Positions 40,897 to 46,990 of a DNA stretch of 46,990 nt are shown here, piece by piece. The number at the start of each line of letters is the position of its first letter. Position 1 is the first letter of the stretch. The notes beneath the pieces were generated by a model. It was not told the origin of the DNA. It was given only the letters and a program-made list of their open reading frames with translations, and ran no database searches. The stretch lies in assembly GCF_004521965.1 (NCBI RefSeq), contig NZ_SDGK01000023.1, positions 1-46,990 on the forward strand, read 5' to 3'. The DNA is from Weissella cibaria (GTDB lineage Bacteria > Bacillota > Bacilli > Lactobacillales > Lactobacillaceae). The position numbers were made by a program, and so were the translations under genes.

Positions 40897-41254
40897 ATGG
40901 AATTAGATTTAGGTAATAACGCATATGATATTTTAAATGATTGGCATCCCAATGCGGCTAAGGAAGAATTAACGGCACAACTCACAAAACAAGTGTTAGT
41001 TAAGAAAGAACAGTTGCCAAAACTTTATCACGAGAAGACTTAAAAGACCGTTGGGAGATGAACTCACGGCAAAGCGTACATCAGGTTGCGACCAGACCCG
41101 ATTTCCCAGCACCAATTTTAACTTTTAATCATGGTAAAACACTCCTGTACTTAGAAACGGAAATTCAAATTTTCGAGGTGAATCACCCATGGTTAATTAC
41201 GATGAGCGCCCACTTATCTTATAGCCATTGGATCCTGCATAATGTGATTAATTA
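40897..41254 (+). pseudogene. Plasmid-type DNA-binding-like protein, frameshifted
   Basis: The first part (MELDLGNNAYDILNDWHPNA ... KKEQLPKLYHEKT, 48 codons, AGGAGG upstream) stops at 41043. A shifted frame overlaps and continues with SREDLKDRWEMNSRQSVHQVATRPDFPAPILTFN, LLYLETEIQIFEVNHPWL, to 41254. Read together they form one protein of about 118 residues with an AlpA/MerR-like helix-turn-helix flavour (DLKDRWEM-x-SRQSVHQV). A shift near 41025-41035 separates them; programmed frameshifting is possible but there is no clear slippery site. Confidence 0.6.
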
Positions 41255-42517
41255 ATTGTTGGCGTTAGCCTTCTGATACAAGTAAAAATCAAGGATGAAA
41301 TCCTTGGCAAACTACTCTTGACAGGTGTCAAGGGCATAAGTTCACATTGTCAGCACAAGGTTGACTGGTGCAATGAAATCTTGGCTAGATCTTACGAGTT
41401 AAAATAGCCGACTATCTAAATATACGAGGCCAAAAAATTTTTTATTCTTAGCGCCGTTGGCGTTGGATTCTGACACAACTTAATCTTGCTGTAATTCACT
41501 TTCCAATGCTAATACTTTTTGTTTCACCTTTGTTCCTTAGATACCTTTAGTGATCTTCAACCTTAACCAATTCAACTCGCTTTGTGTGTACAGTATATTA
41601 AGTTCTACACCATCTCACTTTTCTCGACCATAGAGCGTCTTTCTAGATATCCCCAAACAGATGTACTCACCTGTTTGGGGTTTTCTTTACAAAAAAGTGT
41701 TTTTTGTCAGCAGGCGTGTTGGTAACCACTAAAAGTAACTCCCTAAGGACACCATTTTCGATGACGTAATATAACATATCGTTCCTTTGTATACATGGTT
41801 AGCTACTACAGGCCGACTCAATTAAAGGTGTTCTAAAAATATGATTTAAAATTTTAAACAGTATAGAAAAGTACATGGATCCAAAGTTGAAACAGAGCGC
41901 TCTTTATATGAACGTAGGCAAAGAGATTTTATCTTAATTGGAGGTAAGAGTTTCTTGATTGCAGCATAGTTAATTACTCATGCATGGGCCTCATCGGTTT
42001 TTGTCTCTAAATGTCCTTCACATCATCATAATAAATACAATACATAATACGCGCCTGAAATTATGATACGAAAAAACCATCTTAGGTATGATTTATGTAT
42101 TGAATGTACACTGGTCCACTATAATCATACGGAAGGTCCAGGCGCCCCTAGAACTAGTTGGAATATTTATTTAAAAGCAATCAATATAAATAATCAACTT
42201 GTTGCACAAATTTACTCATATGGATAAATATTTTAACTTCTGATCAGCGGATATAGACATAAATAGGTTCCATATCTCAACCGTAGTAACCAATAGATAT
42301 AGATTCGCTAAAAGTGATCGTTGTCTTAATGATTACCGTTATCATATGCTGATTAACTTGACCGAATAAAATACATAGGATTGGCTTTTAGTACCTTTAT
42401 AGATAAAGTTTGAACACACAAGGCATATTAGTTTGTATATTTTGAAAATGGTGATACTCTTTAAGCAAGAAACTTATACAGAAAGTTTCAATCTTTATAT
42501 TTCAGGGGGGATACATC
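41255..42517. other. Long intergenic region with mobile-element debris
   Basis: No gene of normal size. Seen here: hairpin AAGGAT/ATCCTT (41291-41305); palindrome CTTGACA-GG-TGTCAAG (41317-41332); an imperfect direct repeat of about 22 bases (TTGGCGTTAGCCTTCTGATACAAGT at 41260 and a similar copy at 41457); a short minus-strand frame ending VKQKVLALESELQQD near 41480-41525 that looks like a transposase orfA remnant; a plus-strand terminator, CCCCAAACAG/CTGTTTGGGG plus T run, at 41651-41690; and a 36-codon minus-strand frame at 41667-41777 with AAGGA ahead of its ATG, of doubtful reality. Confidence 0.5.
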
Positions 42518-42763
42518 ATGATTTGGTCACTAATTGTTGGTGCTGTAATTGGAGCTGTAGCTGGAGCTATTACAAATCGTGGAGAGTCAATGGGGTGGAT
42601 CAGTAATATTCTAGCTGGTTTGATTGGTTCTTCAATTGGACAAGGTGTTTTGGGACGTTGGGGCCCTAGCTTAGCTGGAATGGCAATTTTCCCATCAATT
42701 ATTGGAGCAGTTATTTTAGTTTTGATTGTGTCTGCAATTTTTGGCATTAAGGCAAAAAAGTAG
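42518..42763 (+). CDS. GlsB/YeaQ/YmgE-family membrane protein
   Basis: An 81-residue protein made almost wholly of three Gly-rich membrane helices (IWSLIVGAVIGAVAGAIT, NILAGLIGSSIGQGVL, IFPSIIGAVILVLIVSAIFG). The family is tied to stress responses, as GlsB beside Gls24 in enterococci. AGGGGGG lies 9 bases upstream of the ATG. First gene of a five-gene envelope-stress operon. Confidence 0.9.
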   Translation: MIWSLIVGAVIGAVAGAITNRGESMGWISNILAGLIGSSIGQGVLGRWGPSLAGMAIFPSIIGAVILVLIVSAIFGIKAKK

Positions 42764-42790
42764 CACTATATCGTACTGAGGGGGCATGCT

Positions 42791-43345
42791 ATGAAGAGAT
42801 TGTACAAGGTGTTACTTGTTATTATTCTTCTAATCTACTTAGTTAGTATTTCTACGATAATCTGGCCCGATATAATTACCAAAATACTTTCATTTTTAGA
42901 TCATATTAATTTACACAGTTCGCTAAGCGAACAAATGTTACTTAGATATAATGAGCTATTTATTCTAGGATTAACTAGTGTAATTTTAATTGTTGTAATT
43001 GCGTTGCCTCGGCAAAGAAAATCTATTTTGTTAATTAACTCAGGGAAAGGCACACTATCTTTGGGAAATGAGGGAATTAGCAGTTTTATTAAGACACAGT
43101 TATCTGGCGAAGGATTAAGTAATATTCAAGTCAATATCAAAAACACTAAACATATTAAGCGTTTCAACGTTACCGCCGATTCTGAATATAAAAAATCGAT
43201 TATATCTGATTTGCCACGAGTAGAAAAAAACTTAACTGATAGCTTGAGAAACTTACTATCTGGGGTTGATAAATCACCTATTCGAGTAAATATAAAGGTA
43301 AATCAATCTAATAAGCGTAATAATAAAGCATCGCGAGTTATTTAA
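42791..43345 (+). CDS. amaP: AmaP-like membrane anchor for Asp23
   Basis: A 184-residue protein with two N-terminal membrane helices (residues 5-28 and 53-75, IIWPDI between them) and a cytoplasmic C-terminal part ending in a basic tail. This is the layout of AmaP, which ties Asp23 to the membrane in staphylococci. Starts 28 bases after the GlsB-like gene with GAGGGGG upstream. Confidence 0.82.
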   Translation: MKRLYKVLLVIILLIYLVSISTIIWPDIITKILSFLDHINLHSSLSEQMLLRYNELFILGLTSVILIVVIALPRQRKSILLINSGKGTLSLGNEGISSFIKTQLSGEGLSNIQVNIKNTKHIKRFNVTADSEYKKSIISDLPRVEKNLTDSLRNLLSGVDKSPIRVNIKVNQSNKRNNKASRVI

Positions 43346-43364
43346 TTTTAGGAGTTTATCGAGT

Positions 43365-43559
43365 ATGGATCGTAAACAGACAGTAGTTTTTTTAAGTAGC
43401 TTAATTGGTTTTGTAATTACTATTTTATTAATTCAATTTGGCTTTATAAAAACGATACTAGTAGTTTTTATAACAGGAATGTTCGGTTTATTAGGCCTTT
43501 TGTTTGATAATAATCGTATCCAATTAAGTAAATTGTTACATGACATTTTTAATAAATAA
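43365..43559 (+). CDS. DUF2273-family small membrane protein
   Basis: A 64-residue protein with two membrane helices (TVVFLSSLIGFVITILLIQF and TILVVFITGMFGLLGLLF) and a polar tail. DUF2273 proteins are regular members of asp23 operons; role unknown. GGAG is 8 bases upstream. Confidence 0.82.
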   Translation: MDRKQTVVFLSSLIGFVITILLIQFGFIKTILVVFITGMFGLLGLLFDNNRIQLSKLLHDIFNK

Positions 43560-43575
43560 TGCGGAGGATAAATTT

Positions 43576-44082
43576 ATGACTACGGAAAATAAGACAGTAA
43601 CGCAGGAGACTGTAGCTCCTAAAGGACAATTGACGTTTGATGATAAAGTAATCCAAAAGATTGTTGGTTATGCAATTGAAAATGTATCAGGATTGCTAGG
43701 CGTAGATGGCGGCTTTGTAGCTAATATTAAGAATAAAATCGTTAATAGTGATAATCCAACTGATGGAATTAATGTAGAGGTTGGTAAAGAGCAAGTAGCT
43801 GTTGATTTGAATATTGTGATGGAGTTTGGCCATAACGCACATGATGTCTATAAAGAAATCAGTAAGGTTGTAGCAAAACAGATAGAAGAAGCAACAAGTC
43901 TTACTCTAGTGGAGCTGAATGTTGAAGTGATCGATATTCAGACAAAATCAGAATTCGAAGAATCACAAGTAACAATACAGGATCGCGTAACTGATGCTGG
44001 AAAATCAGTTCAAGATAAAGCCACGGTAGGAATTGATAAGGTAAAATCTGTTACCGATTCAGATGATGCTCGAGTACAATAA
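43576..44082 (+). CDS. Asp23/Gls24-family envelope stress protein
   Basis: A 168-residue cytoplasmic protein, with the Asp23 domain from about residue 15 to 125 (GQLTFDDKVIQKIVGYAIENV, SGLLGV, VDLNIVMEFG, LVELNVEVIDI) and a hydrophilic Asp/Lys-rich tail. It lines the inner membrane face when anchored by AmaP and is induced by alkaline, salt or bile stress. The ATG at 43576 follows GGAGGATAAATTT. Copies of this operon on mobile DNA are known in LAB. Confidence 0.9.
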   Translation: MTTENKTVTQETVAPKGQLTFDDKVIQKIVGYAIENVSGLLGVDGGFVANIKNKIVNSDNPTDGINVEVGKEQVAVDLNIVMEFGHNAHDVYKEISKVVAKQIEEATSLTLVELNVEVIDIQTKSEFEESQVTIQDRVTDAGKSVQDKATVGIDKVKSVTDSDDARVQ

Positions 44083-44124
44083 CTACACCTGTTATCTTAA
44101 TAGGGAAGAAAGGGGCATTGATTA

Positions 44125-44259
44125 ATGGTTAACACTATATTAAAAGTCGCTGCTGTAACATCACTTGTATTGAGTGGTATTGTTGTTGCAGCCACAGTTT
44201 TTACGGCAAAAGAGATTGATACTGCTGGAGACAAATTAGGTAAAAAGATACACAATTAA
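44125..44259 (+). CDS. Small membrane protein of the asp23 operon
   Basis: A 44-residue protein: VNTILKVAAVTSLVLSGIVV is a membrane helix, followed by a charged tail (KEIDTAGDKLGKKIHN). AAAGGGG precedes the ATG. It closes the operon before a strong terminator. Not recognised as a named family; position suggests a role with Asp23/AmaP. Confidence 0.65.
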   Translation: MVNTILKVAAVTSLVLSGIVVAATVFTAKEIDTAGDKLGKKIHN

Positions 44260-44267
44260 TTCTGTAT

Positions 44268-44305
44268 AAAAAGGCTTCACCTTAATCAAAGGTGAAGCCT
44301 TTTTC
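44268..44305 (+). terminator. Terminator of the asp23 operon
   Basis: AAAAAGGCTTCACCTT pairs with AAGGTGAAGCCTTTTT. Confidence 0.9.
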
Positions 44306-44357
44306 AGTTACTACCTACTTAGATAATTACTGTATCCATAGTGTATACAGTAATTGA

Positions 44358-45032
44358 CTAATAAGATTTAGACAATTTACCATCTACTAGCTCATAAACA
44401 TGATCAGCAAATTTCTTTAATCGTAGATCATGTGTAACTGTAACAATTGCTTTATTTTGTTCATGCGCAATGGATTGTAGTAACTTACCCACTACTTCCA
44501 CACGATCGGTATCTAATGCTGCAGTGGGTTCATCAGCTAAAATTATTTTAGGATTAGTATATAACGCGCGCGCGATAGCTACTCTTTGCGACTGCCCACC
44601 TGATAATTGATTTGGGTACTTATTTAATAATGATTTTATACCGAGTTGATTTAATATTTTATCGAATTCGCTGCTATTTAAATTGTTATTTGGCTTTACT
44701 TTGTTTACCAGTAAAAATTGATCCTGAACTTTTAAAAAAGGAACTAAACTGTATCTTTGTAAAACAAACCCAATTTGATGTAACCTAATTTCTTCTCTCT
44801 CTCGATTATTTAAGGAACTCATAGATGCAGAATTTAAAATAATATCTCCATTCGTAGGTGTTTGTAATCCCCCAAGAATAGTTAATAGAGTACTTTTACC
44901 CGATCCTGATGGTCCAAGTATCAGAGTCAATTCATTTTCATTTGCTTCGAAATCTATTTCTGTTAGAGCTTGTACAGCATTTGTTCCACTACCGAAAGTT
45001 TTATTAACCTTCTTTAATTCTAAAGTTGCCAT
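44358..45032 (-). CDS. hrtA: Heme-efflux ABC transporter ATPase
   Basis: A 224-residue ABC ATPase of the MacB/LolD type: Walker A GPSGSGKST near residue 41, Q-loop, signature LSGGQSQRVAIARAL near 137, Walker B IILADEPTAALD and His switch VTHD. The ATG at 45032 is one base past the permease stop and shares its GGAGG. Together with the FtsX-like permease and the HrtR-type regulator upstream it forms an hrtRBA module, which pumps toxic heme from the membrane. Confidence 0.83.
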   Translation of the reverse strand: MATLELKKVNKTFGSGTNAVQALTEIDFEANENELTLILGPSGSGKSTLLTILGGLQTPTNGDIILNSASMSSLNNREREEIRLHQIGFVLQRYSLVPFLKVQDQFLLVNKVKPNNNLNSSEFDKILNQLGIKSLLNKYPNQLSGGQSQRVAIARALYTNPKIILADEPTAALDTDRVEVVGKLLQSIAHEQNKAIVTVTHDLRLKKFADHVYELVDGKLSKSY

Positions 45033-45033
45033 A

Positions 45034-46095
45034 TTATCCTCCAATAGCTGTCACGGGATCAATCTTGGAAATAATTCTCATAGGTATAATTGCGCCGATA
45101 AGGCCAGTTACCAATATTCCGCTGGCTACACCTGTAATTAACCCTATGTCAAAATACATTGGTACAGTACTAGGTATTACAAAAGAAATTAATACCGTGA
45201 CTAGTAGACCAAGTGAAATTGAGATACTCAAAATCAAGGCAGCTTCGCTAAATGTATTTTTAATAAGATATGCACTAGGAATGCCTTGCGCTCTCAAAAC
45301 TGATAGACTCGGTAATTTTTGAATAGTTAGTATATACAAGAATATCGTGATAATTACCAAAGATATGAGTACGAGAAAAATTATCATAAAGAGAAATGTA
45401 TTGTTCTGTGCTGCGTATCCGGGCAACTTGTTTAAGTATTCTTTTTTGGAATAACTTACCAATGTACTATCTTTTACATTTAGAGCATTGGTTCTTTTTG
45501 AAATAAATCCACTCGCTGAATAATTTTCTCCAACACCCTTGATGGTAAACCAATTTCTGATATCACCATAAACTACAGACGCCATATTATATTGCGCATT
45601 TCTAACTTTTCCAACAATTGTATAAACCTTATTATCCAAGCCAATTTTTATTTTTGTTCCCAATTTAAGGGTAGTTAATTTATCAGAAACCATAACTTGA
45701 TCACTATTTATTGGCTTCGTACCAGATGATAATACAAGATTTTTAAAAATATACTGAGATGGTTGAAGACCAATAAATTGTACAGACTGAGATTCTGAAC
45801 CATCATTATATTTAATATTAGTAGGTGTTACACCAACTACTGCCGTATCTCTATTGTGATTAAGACTATCCACTTGTTCCTTTGTCAACAATGACTGCCC
45901 CATATTTCCATTGGAATCCTTATTCATAAGAGCGCTTTTCGTTTCCCATGAATCAATTGCTGCTGTGTTGCCATTTGCCAGTCCTAGAGCTAAAGCACTT
46001 AAAATAAAAATTAGAAAACTAATTAAACTAATTACTATCACTATAAGACTATATCTTAATTTTTCATAACCCATTTCTTTAAGAGCCAAAAACAT
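45034..46095 (-). CDS. hrtB: Heme-efflux permease, FtsX/MacB type
   Basis: A 353-residue permease: N-terminal membrane helix (SLIVIVISLISFLIFILSAL), an outside domain of about 190 residues, then three helices near the C-terminus (MIIFLVLISLVIITIFLYIL onward). The start MFLALKEMGYEKLRYSL and the length match HrtB of lactococci as I remember it. It follows the regulator gene by 2 bases, so regulator and pump are one operon. Confidence 0.8.
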   Translation of the reverse strand: MFLALKEMGYEKLRYSLIVIVISLISFLIFILSALALGLANGNTAAIDSWETKSALMNKDSNGNMGQSLLTKEQVDSLNHNRDTAVVGVTPTNIKYNDGSESQSVQFIGLQPSQYIFKNLVLSSGTKPINSDQVMVSDKLTTLKLGTKIKIGLDNKVYTIVGKVRNAQYNMASVVYGDIRNWFTIKGVGENYSASGFISKRTNALNVKDSTLVSYSKKEYLNKLPGYAAQNNTFLFMIIFLVLISLVIITIFLYILTIQKLPSLSVLRAQGIPSAYLIKNTFSEAALILSISISLGLLVTVLISFVIPSTVPMYFDIGLITGVASGILVTGLIGAIIPMRIISKIDPVTAIGG

Positions 46096-46097
46096 GA

Positions 46098-46625
46098 TTA
46101 AACCTCTTTATCCTTAAGCCACTGTTCAATATATTTAAGTCTGCTAATTATTTCATTATTACTATCTGTGCCTGTAATAAAAGCTTCTTTAATTGATTCA
46201 TGGATAACTATTTTTTCAACCCAGGACAGTGCATCATATTTTCCTGTTCGATAATTTAGGCAACTGCTTGATTCCTTATGGGAGTTATATGAACTAAGTA
46301 AACTTTTATTTACTTCATAATATTTCTTAAGAAACTCACGATATGGATTATCTTGTACATGTTCAATAAAATAAATGGCTGTATCTAATCGTGTGTCAAG
46401 TTTTTCCTGATGAACATCGGACATAACTTGTTCAAAAACCCATTCATACGAGTCATACAAGTCTTCAAAGTAAGTATAGAAGGAACCTCTTGATATGTTA
46501 GCCTGTTGGACAATTCTGGCAACTTGAGAATCCGACACACTATAGTGTGAGAATTCATCTATTAACGCCTTTTTTAAGTTACTTTTTTTCTCAAAACTTA
46601 TCTTACTAAGCATTTCTTTAGGCAT
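46098..46625 (-). CDS. hrtR: TetR-family heme sensor, HrtR-like
   Basis: A 175-residue TetR regulator. Helix-turn-helix SDSQVARIVQQANISRGSFYTYFEDLYDSY at residues 31-60. In Lactococcus lactis HrtR heme is held by H72 and H149; here H72 (SDVHQEK) is at the same place and H142 (KIVIHESIKEAF) lies in a matching context. The ATG at 46625 (MPKEML) follows AAAGGAG; a longer in-frame start would cover the operator. Binding of heme would release it from the operators upstream and turn on hrtBA. Confidence 0.82.
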   Translation of the reverse strand: MPKEMLSKISFEKKSNLKKALIDEFSHYSVSDSQVARIVQQANISRGSFYTYFEDLYDSYEWVFEQVMSDVHQEKLDTRLDTAIYFIEHVQDNPYREFLKKYYEVNKSLLSSYNSHKESSSCLNYRTGKYDALSWVEKIVIHESIKEAFITGTDSNNEIISRLKYIEQWLKDKEV

Positions 46626-46640
46626 ATAGCACTCCTTTCG

Positions 46641-46669
46641 TTGACACAATGTCAATGACACCTTGTCAA
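46641..46669 (-). promoter_or_regulatory. HrtR-type operators
   Basis: TTGACACAATGTCAA (46641-46655) is a palindrome, directly followed by TGACACCTTGTCAA (46656-46669), a second one. Their TGACAC..TGTCA form agrees with the HrtR operator known from Lactococcus (ATGACACAGTGTCAT). TTGACA here can also serve as a -35 box, so binding blocks transcription of the operon. Confidence 0.78.
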
Positions 46670-46934
46670 TAATTGTAATTATATCTCTTGTCATTGTCAA
46701 TCAACATAATTGCGTATTCATTTCTGCCCTATAATTAAAATAAAGTACAACTCTATATTTAAATGCTTTATGTCAAATTCCGGATAATAACTTGAAATAC
46801 TTTATTAAAACAATAGTTGTTAGCAGTGTGTTTATAAATTATAATTTTCCCACCCGTATGATAGATAACTGTTTTTAAACACCCGTTGCGTAATTACGCG
46901 GAATTTATATTTCTACTAATTAATAAAAGGCAGT
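46670..46934. other. Intergenic region near the right end
   Basis: No gene seen. The only feature is a perfect 12-base palindrome GCGTAATTACGC at 46888-46899, 35 bases inside the terminal repeat, in otherwise AT-rich DNA. Confidence 0.5.
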
Positions 46935-46990
46935 TTGCTCTTATGCTAGATTTACGGACAGATTTTTCTCTGCCCTGTAAACTAATAGCA
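46935..46990. repeat. Terminal inverted repeat, right copy
   Basis: Exact reverse complement of positions 1-56. It encodes, on the plus strand, the last residues CSYARFTDRFFSAL and stop of a DUF262 protein, preceded here by unrelated AT-rich DNA rather than by the rest of that gene. Confidence 0.9.

Noticed and set aside
41667..41777. Minus-strand frame of 36 codons with AAGGA before the ATG
   Set aside because: Its end runs through a plus-strand terminator and it lies in degraded DNA; kept only as a remark.
1..46990. Linear plasmid with inverted terminal repeats
   Set aside because: The repeat is short, exact, about one assembly k-mer long and lies inside a coding region; no terminal-protein, telomere or replication gene is seen.
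1..46990. Replication origin, tRNA, rRNA or CRISPR array
   Set aside because: No rep protein, iterons, cloverleaf, rRNA stretch or regularly spaced repeat was found by reading both strands.

Overview
This 46,990-base window looks like a complete contig from a lactic acid bacterium. Gene content (ribose, maltose-phosphorylase and hexulose-phosphate operons, strong GGAGG ribosome sites, phosphoketolase-type sugar catabolism) fits Lactobacillaceae, and the left two thirds look most like Weissella. The genus is a judgement from remembered protein families, not from a search. No rRNA, tRNA or CRISPR array was seen.

Layout. (1) 1-3.8 kb: a defence block on the minus strand made of a Dam-type adenine methyltransferase, a PD-(D/E)XK restriction enzyme and a DUF262 protein. 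The methyltransferase carries a 14-unit tetranucleotide repeat directly after its start codon, and as assembled the gene is out of frame: a probable phase-variable restriction-modification system. (2) 3.8-8.5 kb: a ribose operon (rbsD, permease, rbsK, rpiA) with its LacI-type regulator. (3) 8.8-14.3 kb: a LacI-controlled operon joining hexulose-6-phosphate synthase and isomerase to a sugar kinase, a permease and a TIM-barrel isomerase; its substrate is unknown. (4) 14.4-22.7 kb: a stretch of gene decay (padR, an MFS transporter, folB, a folK'-'folC deletion fusion, an AAA ATPase, a uxuB'-'peptidase deletion fusion, a GPH symporter) mixed with small conserved proteins, a HAD phosphatase, a ComK-like protein and a highly structured intergenic element. 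(5) 22.8-28.3 kb: the maltose operon (transporter, maltose phosphorylase, beta-phosphoglucomutase) and its divergent LacI regulator. (6) 28.3-32.4 kb: a DnaA/Hda-like protein, a nucleoside deoxyribosyltransferase, a MazEF-like toxin-antitoxin pair and a broken gene at a junction.

(7) 32.4-47 kb is visibly more AT-rich and reads as acquired, plasmid-like DNA: a secreted spondin-like protein with a two-component system; a small tyrosine recombinase; a four-gene cassette (FLP-type regulator, Dps, metallochaperone, P1B ATPase with an unusual CPG motif) that carries two FNR-type boxes and is bracketed by two copies of the recombinase 3' end; small plasmid proteins; an Asp23/AmaP envelope-stress operon; and a heme-efflux module (hrtA, hrtB, hrtR) with HrtR-like operators. 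The first and last 56 bases of the window are exact inverted copies, either an assembly breakpoint at a repeated sequence or a true inverted repeat.

The best candidates for something new are the phase-variable methyltransferase with its GATC-rich promoter, the metal/redox cassette flanked by recombinase ends, and the structured element at 17.88-18.01 kb.
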